From assembly GCF_000190575.1 (NCBI RefSeq), contig NC_015164.1:3087501-3151500 (forward strand): a DNA stretch of 64,000 bases, given 5' to 3'. The position numbers and the translations under genes are program-made. Of the stretch, positions 17,135 to 25,840 are shown piece by piece. The notes beneath the pieces were generated by a model, which made no database searches, was not told where the DNA came from, and saw only the letters and a program-made list of their open reading frames with translations. The first letter of the stretch is position 1. Each line of letters begins with the position of its first letter. Source of the DNA: Phocaeicola salanitronis DSM 18170 (lineage in GTDB: Bacteria; Bacteroidota; Bacteroidia; Bacteroidales; Bacteroidaceae).

Positions 17135-17962
17135 ATGAAAAAGCAAGCAGATTATATCAAGCGCATTGAAATCAAAGGCATGTGGGGGCGTAAGAACATT
17201 TCGTGGGACCTGCGTGCCGATGTGAATATCCTGAGCGGCGTGAACGGCATCGGGAAAAGTACGATATTGAACAATTCCGTCCGGAGCCTGACTGCGTTGG
17301 AAGGAGGCGCGCTGACCAATGATTTTGAAAAAGAAGGCGTGTCGTTCGTCTTTTCGCCCGAGGATGCCACGTACATCAATTTCGATGTCATACGCAGCTT
17401 CGACCGCCCGCTCATCAGCTCGGGCCTGCTCGAGAAAATCGGGAACCAGGATGTCAAGACCGAGCTGGACTGGCAATTATACCAGTTGCAACGCCGGTAT
17501 TTGGATTATCAGGTGAACATCGGGAACCGGATTATCGAGATGCTGACCAGCGGCGTGCTGGAGCAACAGGCGCAGGCGGCGGAAGTGTCGAAACCCAAGA
17601 CCAAGTTCCAAGACCTGGTGGACGACCTCTTCAGCGATACCGGAAAGAAGATAAACCGGAAAAGCAATGAAATCCTCTTCGAGCAGGACGGGGACGAACT
17701 GACTCCTTACCAGCTTTCTTCGGGAGAGAAGCAGATGCTCGTCATCCTGCTTACGGTATTGGTGCAAGACAACCGGCATTGTTCCCTTTTCATGGACGAG
17801 CCTGAAATCTCCCTGCATGTGGAATGGCAGCAGAGGCTCATCTCGCTCATCCGTACCCTGAACCCGAACGTGCAAATCATACTTACCACTCACTCGCCGG
17901 CGGTGATTATGAACGGCTGGATTGATGCCGTGACCGAGGTGAGCGACATCACTACACGCTAA
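17135..17962 (+). CDS. ABC/SMC-type AAA ATPase (AriA/OLD-like), paired with a DUF4435 protein
   Basis: 275 residues from the ATG at 17135 (MKKQADYIKRIEIKGMWG). P-loop SGVNGIGKSTIL near residues 33-43, ABC-like signature LSSGEKQMLVILL near 194, Walker B SLFMDEPEISLHVEWQ near 216-229 and the switch histidine in ILTTHSPAVIMNGW near 251. This is the AAA_21/AAA_15 fold used by OLD-family and PARIS AriA ATPases. The insert between P-loop and signature is short (about 150 residues), so a coiled-coil arm is small or absent. It is 12 bp upstream of the DUF4435 gene, in the same direction. An upstream frame to 16985 is not supported. Role inferred: ATP-driven control of the partner nuclease-like protein. 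Confidence 0.88.
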   Translation: MKKQADYIKRIEIKGMWGRKNISWDLRADVNILSGVNGIGKSTILNNSVRSLTALEGGALTNDFEKEGVSFVFSPEDATYINFDVIRSFDRPLISSGLLEKIGNQDVKTELDWQLYQLQRRYLDYQVNIGNRIIEMLTSGVLEQQAQAAEVSKPKTKFQDLVDDLFSDTGKKINRKSNEILFEQDGDELTPYQLSSGEKQMLVILLTVLVQDNRHCSLFMDEPEISLHVEWQQRLISLIRTLNPNVQIILTTHSPAVIMNGWIDAVTEVSDITTR

Positions 17963-17974
17963 AATTTTGCGGCT

Positions 17975-18976
17975 ATGGGAAAAAGACTTACCGAGAACTT
18001 GTCTTCGATGTATTTGGGCGCAGCCAATAGCCTGAAGCCCAAACGCGCGCGGAGGAAAATCGTGGCATACGTAGAGAGCTACGACGACATCTCTTTCTGG
18101 CGTTCCTTATTGGCCGATTACGAGAACGAGAACCGTTATTTCGAGGTCATGCTTCCCTCGCGCACATCGTTGGCGAAGGGCAAGAAAAGTGTGCTGATGA
18201 ACCAGCTGGGCAGGCAGTTGGGCGAGAACATGATTGCGTGTGTGGACAGCGATTACGATTACCTCTTGCAGGGGTGTACCCAGACTTCGCGCTACATGAT
18301 AGAGTGCCCGTACGTGCTTCAGACTTACGCGTACGCCATCGAAAATTACCATTGTTATGCCGAAGGGCTGCACGAAGTGTGCGTCATGGCAACGCTGAAC
18401 GATCACGTCTTGATTGACTTCCCCGGTTACATGAAACTCTATTCGCAGATAGCCTACCCCTTGTTCGTATGGTCGGTGTGGTTCTACCGCAAGCACAACC
18501 TGAGCGAGTTTTCCTTGCTCGACTTTTGCTCGTACGTGCGGATAGACCAGGTGGGCATCCGGCATCCGGAGTACAGCCTGGGGGTTATGGCTAAGAAGGT
18601 AGGCCGTAAATTGCGTGATTTGGAGCACCGTCATCCCGAAGGCATTCCCGAGGTGGAAGCCATGAAAGACGAGTTCAAGAAGCTGGGGGTTTATCCCGAA
18701 AACACCTACATGTTCATCCAGGGGCATCACATCCTCGATAATGTGGTGATGCGCCTGCTGGTGCCGGTATGCACGTATTTGCGGCGCGAACGCGAGCAAC
18801 AGATAAACGACCTCGCCCTGCACGAAACCCAGCGGCGCAACGAACTGACCGCCTACCAGCGGAGTCAGGTGGACGTGTCGCTGGTCATTCACAAGAACAC
18901 CAATTACAAGAACTCGCCGGTATATGCCATGATTTGCCGGGATGTGGAGAAGTTCTTGAAGCTTATCAAGGCGTAA
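17975..18976 (+). CDS. DUF4435 (TOPRIM-like) protein, AriB-like partner of the ATPase
   Basis: 333 residues. The N-terminal half fits DUF4435, which has a TOPRIM-like fold: the conserved glutamate in KIVAYVESYDDISFW near residue 31, and the DxD pair in MIACVDSDYDYLL near 88-90. A helical C-terminal domain follows (about 150-333). DUF4435 is the family of AriB, the toxin/nuclease of the PARIS anti-phage system, whose ATPase partner AriA is encoded next to it, as here. Similar ATPase/DUF4435 pairs are also widespread on Bacteroidales chromosomes, so a housekeeping DNA-repair role is possible. The stop at 18976 is followed by palindromic repeats. Catalytic ability is not shown by sequence alone. 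Confidence 0.85.
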   Translation: MGKRLTENLSSMYLGAANSLKPKRARRKIVAYVESYDDISFWRSLLADYENENRYFEVMLPSRTSLAKGKKSVLMNQLGRQLGENMIACVDSDYDYLLQGCTQTSRYMIECPYVLQTYAYAIENYHCYAEGLHEVCVMATLNDHVLIDFPGYMKLYSQIAYPLFVWSVWFYRKHNLSEFSLLDFCSYVRIDQVGIRHPEYSLGVMAKKVGRKLRDLEHRHPEGIPEVEAMKDEFKKLGVYPENTYMFIQGHHILDNVVMRLLVPVCTYLRREREQQINDLALHETQRRNELTAYQRSQVDVSLVIHKNTNYKNSPVYAMICRDVEKFLKLIKA

Positions 18977-18986
18977 AATCCGTTTC

Positions 18987-19140
18987 CTTTATTTTTAATT
19001 GAATATCCGCAAACATCCCATGTAGGGGCGTATCGCATACGCCCTGAAGACATCCACGTGGATTAGTTGACGTATTCGGGCGTATGCGATACGCCCCTAC
19101 AAGGCAATTGGGCAAAATGCGGATATTCAAATTTTTATAT
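18987..19140. repeat. GTAGGGGCGTATCGCATACGCCC palindromic element
   Basis: Inverted arms GTAGGGGCGTATCGCATACG at 19022-19041 and its complement ending near 19101, inside outer arms GAATATCCGC (19001-19010) and GCGGATATTC (19119-19128). It follows the DUF4435 gene. Copies occur at 39040-39145 (in a coding region) and as a half element at 41290-41310. Confidence 0.88.
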
Positions 19141-19173
19141 TACGTGCATGTGCCTTTGTATATGCCGGCAAAT

Positions 19174-19201
19174 GTAGAGACGATGTGCACATCGTCTCTA
19201 C
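19174..19201. repeat. Perfect 28-bp GTAGAGACG palindrome
   Basis: GTAGAGACGATGTG is followed directly by its reverse complement. It lies in the convergent gap between the DUF4435 gene and the large nuclease-helicase gene. The same GTAGAGACG...CGTCTCTAC frame with another centre is inside the 203-bp elements at 26124 and 63661. Confidence 0.88.
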
Positions 19202-19237
19202 GGAAACGTTGGCGTCACGAAATCCCAAGTAAAAAAA

Positions 19238-22200
19238 TTACGGAGTGGCCCGCACCTCGTAGCAGAAGGTTTCGGATGCCGGAACGGACTCCGTGGGGCT
19301 GGGGGTGTAGTAGAATTTCCCTTCGGCGGGCATGCTTTCGGTAAGCGGCACAAGCAGGGGGGATAATTGCGCGCAAAATGCCTGATACGCATGCACGTTC
19401 CTGCGTTCGCCTGCATCGTCGCGGAGGAGCAGGGCGAACCGGTTGAGCGGATAGGCTTGCACCAGCCGGTTGATTTGCCATGCCAGATGGCGGGATTCCG
19501 CCGGCGGGATGCGTCCGGTCAGGTTGGAGACATTGAACACAATCAGTTCGGAAACCGTGGCGTGGGCGTGCCAGAACGAAGCGGGCACGTCTTCCAGCCT
19601 TGCATGGAAAAGGGCTTGTACGGCTTGGTACCCTTCGGCCTGGAACATGCGGCGTGCCGTGTCTTGCATTTCTTCGATGGGGCAAATGCCCAGATAAGCG
19701 ATGCCGGCATGCGGCAAGCGCCGGCAGGCATCGGCAAAGGCAAGTCCCGAAGCGCCTCCTTCGTAGCTTAAATCGCAGAAGACAACGCGTCCCGACACGT
19801 TGCGGACGGCAGGGAAAAGCCAGCTCCCGACGGTTTCATACAGGGCGCGGGCGGCACAATAGCTGCGCCGCATATAATAGTAGGTATAGAGTTGTGTGCG
19901 CCGGACGGTGTCACCGGTCGGGCGGAAATCATAGCGTCCGTAGGCGAGAAGTTCGCGGAGGCGGGCGCTTTCGTCCGGCGTGCCGGAGGCAAACGGTTTT
20001 CCGATGGTTTGCTCGAATGCCCGGATGAATGCCGGAGAGAGCGGATAATGTCCGGAGTGCAAGTCCCAGTCCGGCGCGAAGTCATGCACCTCGAAGTCTC
20101 CTTGGCAAAAGCGTTCCAGCGAGGTCTGGACGTATCCGTTGTGCATGCGGATGTATTCCATCAGCTTGTAGAACGTCAGGTTCGCGCCCAATATTTCCGG
20201 GTTTCCGGTAAGGAACAATTGCTTGCGGGCACGGGTAATGGCTACGTTCAGCTTGCGGTCGATGGTATAGTCTCCTTCGCGGAAGGTATTGGCGGCGAGG
20301 AAGTTCAGCTGGTTGAAGTCGCGCACCGTAAACGAGTAGACAATCACGTCCCGCTGGCTTCCCTGATAGCGTTCCACCGTATCGATGGAAACCGCCTCCA
20401 GCTCCGGTATGCCGAGCCGGGACACTTCCTGGCGTATCATGGCTATCTGGTTCCGGTAGGGCACGATAACCCCCACGGTCTTATGGGCATCGAATTCGGG
20501 CCCTGCGAACCGGTGGATGCGTTCCAGCAATACGGCTACGATGCGGGCTTCGTTCGGGTTGGTCTTGTCCGAACGGGTGGTGTCGTCGGGAGCCTCCGAG
20601 GCGATGAAAACCATACGCCTTTGCAGCATCAGCTTGTCGAGGTTGTCTTTCGGCTCGACGGGGCGGTAAGGAAGCGTTTCTTCCTGGTGCGGAAGGGGCA
20701 CGGGTTCCAGCCGCTCCTGCGCGTAAAAGGCATGGTTGGGGAACTCGGCGATGGCAGGGTGCATGCGCCCTTGCTTGCGGAGCACGCTCCGGAACTCCGG
20801 AGGGCATTGCCGGTACAGGCGTTCGAAAAGCGAGTTGCGGCAATCCGTCAGCCCGATTCCGAGCAGGAGCGGGTCGGTCACCCGGGCTTCTGCCTCGTTT
20901 TGTTGGGCTACGGCGGGCAATTGTTTGTAATCGCCTATCAGTACGAACTTGTCAATCGCGTTTCCCGTTGCGTCTTGTGCCGAGAGGATGCCGATAAGGT
21001 CGGGCTCCAGTATCTGGGAGGCTTCGTCGATAATCGCGGTCTGAAAGTGCTTCATGCCGAACAGGTACAGACGCCCGTTGAGGGCGCTGGTGGTTCCTGT
21101 GAAGATGCGGGTGCGGGCGATGCGGGCACGGATGTCGCTCAGCTTGGGACAATCCGCCAGGCTGTTCTTCATCAGGTAGGGGACGAAACGCTTGTCGCAT
21201 GCCATTTCGTTCCCGATGCGGATAAACGGGTGGCGTTCGGCGATGCCCGACTCTGTCAGCATGTGGCAGATTTCGTCTACCGCACGGTTGGTGTAGGACA
21301 GCAGCAGAAGGGAGGTTTGCGGGTCGGTCAGGGCTTCTTCTACCATGTAGCGCAGGGCGCACGAGGTCTTTCCCGTTCCCGGAGGGCCTACCAGCAGGAA
21401 ATAGTCTTTGCTTTGCTTTTCCTTCAGGATGAGCTCGTCGAACCTTCCGTACTCTCCGTTCAGCTTGCGCGAGGGGTCGCGTTCCGGCATGCGTTGGTTC
21501 AGCAAGAGCTGCTTCCGGTCGTTGCTTGCCGAGAGGAAGGCATACAGCCCCCGCATGGCGTTGGTGGCGGATACGTCCGACGCGTCATGCTCCAGGGCGA
21601 ATGTGTCCGCTTCGGTTCCGATGATGTCCTTGTTCTGTTGTCCGTTGCGCAATTGTACGGTAATCCGGTCGGGGCGTATCTCCGCCAGGCTTCCTTTCAT
21701 CAATATCTCCCGGCGGGCGTCGGGCTGGTCTTGGCAGGGATAAAGGATAACGATGTCTCCGGTGCGGAAATTGGGGAGGAAGTCATCGCCTTGACGGGGG
21801 ATGCGGAGCGTGATGAGGTCGAATCCTTTTCCCGGCGCGCTCTGCCGCTTGCCGGTGATTTTCAGCCCGGACAGGAGGTTTCCCGACTCAATCTTTTCGG
21901 CGGTCGGCGTGTGCCAAAGCCCGGCAAACCCTCTCGACGAATCGTTGTTCCCTCCCGTCTTGCTCAGTATCTGCTCTTTCGACACGAAGGTGAAGAAGCG
22001 CTGGAAATAGGCGCGCTCCAGCGGGGTGCCCCGTTTGAGTGGGGCTATCAGCCTGTCCAGCTCCGGCTTTTGGTACATCGTCCATAGCTTGCCCGATTCG
22101 CCTTTCTGGTTCAGCATGTCCGTATCGATTTCTTCCATCAGCGGGGAGATGCCGCCTTCGCCCAATGCCATTTCCTCGCATACGATGTAGTTGCGCAGGC

Positions 22201-23497
22201 GGATGCATTCGCGGAACAGGGTTTCCGAGAAATGCTCCGGCATCAGCCCGTCATCGTATTTCGAGTAGAGCAGGAGGGTTTGCGTGTCGTCGGCTTTCCG
22301 TCCGAAGTTGTACATCAGGACGCCCTGGTAAAGCATCATCTGCACATAGTGGTCTTCCTTGTGCCGGCGGTTGTACTCGTCCCGCTTGCCGGCCTTCTGC
22401 TCGATAAGGATTTTCAGGTCTTTCTGGAGCATGTCGGCACGTCCCTGCAAGCCGAGCTTTTCGCACACGAACGAGGCCTCGAGCAGGGTGTTCCGCCTGT
22501 CGAAGTCCGCCAGGTTGCGGGGCAGGATGTCGTGGACGAACGAACGGATGTTCAGCATCTGCTTTTGTGCCGAGGCATGGAAATCGGCGGCGAGGTCGCA
22601 GGTGCAGAACTCCAGTGCCGAAGAAGCGAAGAACTTCTTCAGGGTCTGTGCGTACGACACCGGGGCGTCCGCCTCTTCGTTGATGTAATCGTCCAGGAAC
22701 TGGCTGGCGAGGTTTCCCAGCAGGATGGGCGACGTATTGGCGCGCGGCTTGATTTTATTGAGGAAGAAGTTAAGCGGATGATGCCCGTACTCGCGGAAGC
22801 AAGCCGCCAGCGAGCTGATGTCAATCAGGTAATCGGGATGCGCCACGATGAGTTTCGGGACGTATTCATGGTGTTCGTTGATACGGGCGTCCAAGAGGTT
22901 GAGCTGCATGTTTTCCTTGAGCAGTTCGCGGAGGTAGCCCAAGTCGTGGTTGTATCCCCCTTGGAGGTAATCGATGACGATGAACGGGTCCGCTTCGTTG
23001 TCCGATGAGGCGTAGATTTTCGTGTCGGTCCAGCTGGACACCACTACGCGCACGTAGGGCACGTAGGTCTGTCCGCCCTCGTGGTACGGGCGGTTTTCGT
23101 CCGGGATTTCCGCTTGCAGGCCCGGGGGGATGGGCGCATCGTATGCCAAAGATACGAAGCGCGCCAGGGCACGCAAGTCGTACCGGTAGGCCTCCATGTC
23201 GGGCGTGAGCTTCCCGTTTAGGGCTTTCTTGCCGTTCCGGCGCATGGTTTGGATGGCATACCGGTCGGCGGGTGTCATGCGCTTTTCCTTGCATACGAAG
23301 TCCAGCCGCGAGAACAGGTTGGAGAAGGAAAGCGTCATTTCCGAGGTCTGCTCATAACACGCCTGTTCCAGCAATTTATAGAGCCGGATGTACTTGTCCG
23401 TCAGGTTTTCGGGGCTTGCCGCAGGGCGCCGGTGAATCCGTTCGATTTGCCTGTACAGGTCGAACGCTTGCAGTTCGATGCGCTCCGTCATGTTCAA
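19238..23497 (-). CDS. Dna2-like nuclease-helicase fusion with C-terminal methyltransferase-like domain
   Basis: 1419 residues, far longer than a plain SF1 helicase. Residues about 330-400 contain a Cas4/Dna2-type PD-(D/E)XK signature: LGLQGRADMLQKD, then ILIEQKAGK, then YVQMMLYQG. An OB-like stretch (about 580-680, LRIPRQGDDFLPNFRTGDIVIL) precedes an SF1B helicase core: Walker A VGPPGTGKTSCALRY near 703, motif II IIDEASQILEPD near 820, motif III GDYKQLPAV, motif V DTVERYQGSQRDVI and motif VI LNVAITRARKQLFLTGN near 1085. Residues about 1230-1330 read VVFCDLSYEGGASGLAFADAC, then a possible motif II YLGICPIEEM, and SELIVFNVSNL, which looks like a degenerate class I methyltransferase fold. The start overlaps the upstream lipoprotein stop by 4 bp. 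Expected role is processing DNA ends in repair or defence. Confidence 0.85.
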   Translation of the reverse strand: MNMTERIELQAFDLYRQIERIHRRPAASPENLTDKYIRLYKLLEQACYEQTSEMTLSFSNLFSRLDFVCKEKRMTPADRYAIQTMRRNGKKALNGKLTPDMEAYRYDLRALARFVSLAYDAPIPPGLQAEIPDENRPYHEGGQTYVPYVRVVVSSWTDTKIYASSDNEADPFIVIDYLQGGYNHDLGYLRELLKENMQLNLLDARINEHHEYVPKLIVAHPDYLIDISSLAACFREYGHHPLNFFLNKIKPRANTSPILLGNLASQFLDDYINEEADAPVSYAQTLKKFFASSALEFCTCDLAADFHASAQKQMLNIRSFVHDILPRNLADFDRRNTLLEASFVCEKLGLQGRADMLQKDLKILIEQKAGKRDEYNRRHKEDHYVQMMLYQGVLMYNFGRKADDTQTLLLYSKYDDGLMPEHFSETLFRECIRLRNYIVCEEMALGEGGISPLMEEIDTDMLNQKGESGKLWTMYQKPELDRLIAPLKRGTPLERAYFQRFFTFVSKEQILSKTGGNNDSSRGFAGLWHTPTAEKIESGNLLSGLKITGKRQSAPGKGFDLITLRIPRQGDDFLPNFRTGDIVILYPCQDQPDARREILMKGSLAEIRPDRITVQLRNGQQNKDIIGTEADTFALEHDASDVSATNAMRGLYAFLSASNDRKQLLLNQRMPERDPSRKLNGEYGRFDELILKEKQSKDYFLLVGPPGTGKTSCALRYMVEEALTDPQTSLLLLSYTNRAVDEICHMLTESGIAERHPFIRIGNEMACDKRFVPYLMKNSLADCPKLSDIRARIARTRIFTGTTSALNGRLYLFGMKHFQTAIIDEASQILEPDLIGILSAQDATGNAIDKFVLIGDYKQLPAVAQQNEAEARVTDPLLLGIGLTDCRNSLFERLYRQCPPEFRSVLRKQGRMHPAIAEFPNHAFYAQERLEPVPLPHQEETLPYRPVEPKDNLDKLMLQRRMVFIASEAPDDTTRSDKTNPNEARIVAVLLERIHRFAGPEFDAHKTVGVIVPYRNQIAMIRQEVSRLGIPELEAVSIDTVERYQGSQRDVIVYSFTVRDFNQLNFLAANTFREGDYTIDRKLNVAITRARKQLFLTGNPEILGANLTFYKLMEYIRMHNGYVQTSLERFCQGDFEVHDFAPDWDLHSGHYPLSPAFIRAFEQTIGKPFASGTPDESARLRELLAYGRYDFRPTGDTVRRTQLYTYYYMRRSYCAARALYETVGSWLFPAVRNVSGRVVFCDLSYEGGASGLAFADACRRLPHAGIAYLGICPIEEMQDTARRMFQAEGYQAVQALFHARLEDVPASFWHAHATVSELIVFNVSNLTGRIPPAESRHLAWQINRLVQAYPLNRFALLLRDDAGERRNVHAYQAFCAQLSPLLVPLTESMPAEGKFYYTPSPTESVPASETFCYEVRATP

Positions 23498-24291
23498 AGG
23501 GTTTCGCCGGGGATGTATTGCAGGCAGTAGGCTTCCTCCAGTTCCGGATAGCTTGCGCGGTACGTGCCGGTCACGTCTTGCCGCATGAAGCGTCCCGGTG
23601 CCGTCCCGCTTTCCGTGCCGGGGTCGGACGAATCCGAGAGGGTGAGGTCATATTCCGTCCCGCCGGTCAGTTCGATGTGTATCCGGAGGTCTCCGTTGTC
23701 CTGTGCGGTTTGCGTAAAGATGCCGTGCCGTTCGTTGGCGCCTGTCCCGTCCGCATAGAGCGTCACCATGCCTTCCGTATGGCTCTCGTTGGTGTAGGTG
23801 AAGACATATTTCCCTCCTGCCTGCACGAACGCGTTGGCTACGATGGCGTGCTGGATGTCGAGGGTTTCGTCTTGCGTAAGCCCTCCGCCCCGCGCGATGC
23901 CCGAAACTTCGCTTACCTCGTATGTCGTTTCGGGGTAAGACACGTTCACCTGCAAAGTCGTATGGTTGCCCGCCCGGTCAGAGATGGTCAGCGAGGCGGT
24001 TCCCAGTGCTTTCGGGAGGATGGTCAGCTGGTTCCCGTCATACCGGTAGTCTATCTTGTCCGTGTCGGGGGCTTCGATGATGTAGCTTCCGTTCCCGCCT
24101 GTGATGTAGAAGCTGACTCCCTCGCTGAAGAGCGGAATCTCCAGGATATTCTCCTCCAGTGAAGGCGTTTCACTCGATACAGAGGTGAGCGTGATGGGCG
24201 GATAACCGTCGTCTTTGCACGAAGAAAACGGAAGGGAGGCTATCCCTAACGTAAGGCAAAGCAAGCCTTTCAGTATGTTTTTTTTCATCAT
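23494..24291 (-). CDS. Lipoprotein with Ig-like domain, unknown function
   Basis: About 265 residues. The start MMKKNILKGLLCL at 24291 gives a normal signal peptide ending in the lipobox LPFSSC, then KDDGYPPITL. The next region (SSETPSLEENILEIPLFSEGVSFYITGGNGSYIIEAPDTDKI) resembles the Bacteroidales Ig-like/BIG-type repeat that begins with SL.. and contains a GGNG.Y turn. The rest is beta-rich without recognised catalytic residues. It is translationally coupled (ATGA) to the giant nuclease-helicase gene, an odd pairing of an exported lipoprotein with a cytoplasmic DNA enzyme. A -7 box lies 30 bp upstream. Function not recognised. Confidence 0.75.
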   Translation of the reverse strand: MMKKNILKGLLCLTLGIASLPFSSCKDDGYPPITLTSVSSETPSLEENILEIPLFSEGVSFYITGGNGSYIIEAPDTDKIDYRYDGNQLTILPKALGTASLTISDRAGNHTTLQVNVSYPETTYEVSEVSGIARGGGLTQDETLDIQHAIVANAFVQAGGKYVFTYTNESHTEGMVTLYADGTGANERHGIFTQTAQDNGDLRIHIELTGGTEYDLTLSDSSDPGTESGTAPGRFMRQDVTGTYRASYPELEEAYCLQYIPGETL

Positions 24292-24320
24292 GATGGTCAT
24301 TTTAAATGTTATCAATGAGC

Positions 24321-24328
24321 CAAAGGTA
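24321..24328 (-). promoter_or_regulatory. -7 box of the lipoprotein / nuclease-helicase operon
   Basis: Minus-strand TACCTTTG fits TAnnTTTG, about 30 bp upstream of the ATG at 24291. No clear TTTG at the -33 distance. Confidence 0.6.
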
Positions 24329-24440
24329 CGATTTTACTCGGATGCGTGCAATGTTCGAAAGTTTTTTTATACTTTGCGCGGGTTAAAATTGTGCATTTCT
24401 ACATCGCCCGTCCCCGTATTTGCTGACAACTTCGAAAAGA

Positions 24441-25297
24441 TTGAACCTCGCACACCCTGCTCTTTCTTGCCCCGTACATTCTGCAACCTCAAAGAGGTTA
24501 GACCCCGCACATTCGGAAACCTCAAAGAGGTTGGACCTCGTACATTCTGCAACCTCGAAGAGGTTGAACTATGCTTAACCGCTGGTGGCTCCCGAAGGGA
24601 ACACCTGCGGATTATCTCGTCTCCCCCATCTCCCATCGACCTCGAAGGGGTCGAACCTCGCACACCCTGCTCTTTCTTGCCCCGTACATTCTGCAACCTC
24701 AAAGAGGTTAGACCCCGCACATTCGGAAACCTCAAAGAGCTTAGACCTTGCACACTCTGCAACCTCGAAGAGGTTGAACTATGCTTAACCGCTGGTGGCT
24801 CCCGAAGGGAACACCTGCGGATACTCGTCTCCCCCATCTCCCATCGACCTCGAAGAGGTCGAACCACGCACACCCTGCTCTTTCTTGCCTCGTACACTCT
24901 GCAACCTCAAAGAGGTTGAACTATGCTTAACCGCTGGTGGCTCCCGAAGGGAACACCTGCGGATTATCTCGTCTCCCTCTCCTCCATCGACCTCGAAGGG
25001 GTCGAACCTCGCACACCCTGCTCTTTCTTGCCTCGTACACTCTGCAACCTCGGAGAGGTTGAACTATGCTTAACCGCTGGTGGCTCCCGAAGGGAACACC
25101 TGCGGATACTCGTCTCCCCCATCTCCCATCGACCTCGAAGAGGTCGAACCACGCACACCCTGCTCTTTCTTGCCTCGTACACTCTGCAACCTCGGAGAGG
25201 TTGAACTATGCTTAACCGCTGGTGGCTCCCGAAGGGAACACCTGCGGATTATCTCGTCTCCCTCTCCTTCATCGACCTCGAAGGGGTCGAACCACGT
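24441..25297 (+). repeat. Nested stem-loop repeat array (142-bp unit, 34-bp subunits)
   Basis: The block GCTGGTGGCTCCCGAAGGGA recurs at 24581, 24791, 24933, 25076 and 25218, i.e. periods of 210, 142, 143 and 142 bp. The extra 68 bp in the first period is two more copies of a 34-bp subunit containing AACCTC(A/G)AAGAGGTT. Each unit carries several short stem-loops with a GAAG/AAAG or TTCG turn: AACCTCGAAGAGGTT, GACCTCGAAGAGGTC and GGCTCCCGAAGGGAACACC. All frames are open by chance over long stretches, but the translations simply repeat and I do not regard them as genes. Confidence 0.9.
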
Positions 25298-25750
25298 TTA
25301 CTCTGCCAAAAAGAACCGCTCATCCATCTCAATTCCATTCTTACGGACGAGCCTGAGCAACTCTTCACGAAAATCGAACCGCTTATGATGCTCTCTTTGG
25401 TTCATGATGTACTGCGTCACTGCGTCCTTCCCGGACATTGAAACCGTAGCGGCGAAGTATGACTTTCCCCAACCGTCGAATCTCGGAAACTTGTCGGCAT
25501 TCGAGCGCATGAAGGCGCCGGCGGAAAGCTTCAGGTCATGCATGAAAGAAGAAAGGGAAAGCGAAGCAGGCAACTGCACCAACATATGCACGTGGTCTTC
25601 CATGCCACCGATACGGTACAGGACTGCCCCTTTCTCCTTGACGAATCCCCAGATGTAACGGTACAGGCCTTCTGCATGACCCGGGCTGATGACCGGCGCA
25701 CTGCTGCGAGGGCGGAAAACGATGTGGTATATCAGATTGGTATAGCTCAT
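25298..25750 (-). CDS. IS200/IS605-type Y1 transposase (REP-associated, TnpA-like)
   Basis: 150 residues, a full-length HUH Y1 transposase. N-terminus MSYTNLIYHIVFRPR; the HUH motif is in MEDHVHMLVQLP (HVH near residues 52-54); the catalytic tyrosine is in VTQYIMNQREHH near 114; SLSSFMHDLKLSAGAFM separates them. These enzymes cut and rejoin single-stranded DNA at hairpins next to their recognition site. It is embedded between a direct array and an inverted copy of stem-loop repeats, which is the arrangement expected for a RAYT. The stop lies at the edge of the array. All catalytic residues look intact. Confidence 0.92.
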   Translation of the reverse strand: MSYTNLIYHIVFRPRSSAPVISPGHAEGLYRYIWGFVKEKGAVLYRIGGMEDHVHMLVQLPASLSLSSFMHDLKLSAGAFMRSNADKFPRFDGWGKSYFAATVSMSGKDAVTQYIMNQREHHKRFDFREELLRLVRKNGIEMDERFFLAE

Positions 25751-25840
25751 GGGTAATGTGTATAGATAGAACAGAATACAAAGATAGTATAAAATGATGA
25801 ATCGGAGATGAGGTAATCAGAAGAATGTGGCTGGACATGT

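Noticed and set aside
19892..22087. A 731-codon open frame antisense to the Dna2-like gene
   Set aside because: It is a shadow of GC-rich coding sequence; the sense strand carries Walker A, motif II, V and VI.
24441..25297. A possible CRISPR array
   Set aside because: The repeats are hairpin blocks of 34 and 142 bp with no unique spacers and no cas genes nearby.
24469..25441. Several small open frames in the stem-loop array (e.g. sequences with LCLTAGGSRREHLRI)
   Set aside because: They are the repeat unit read in different frames on both strands; no start region and no unique sequence.
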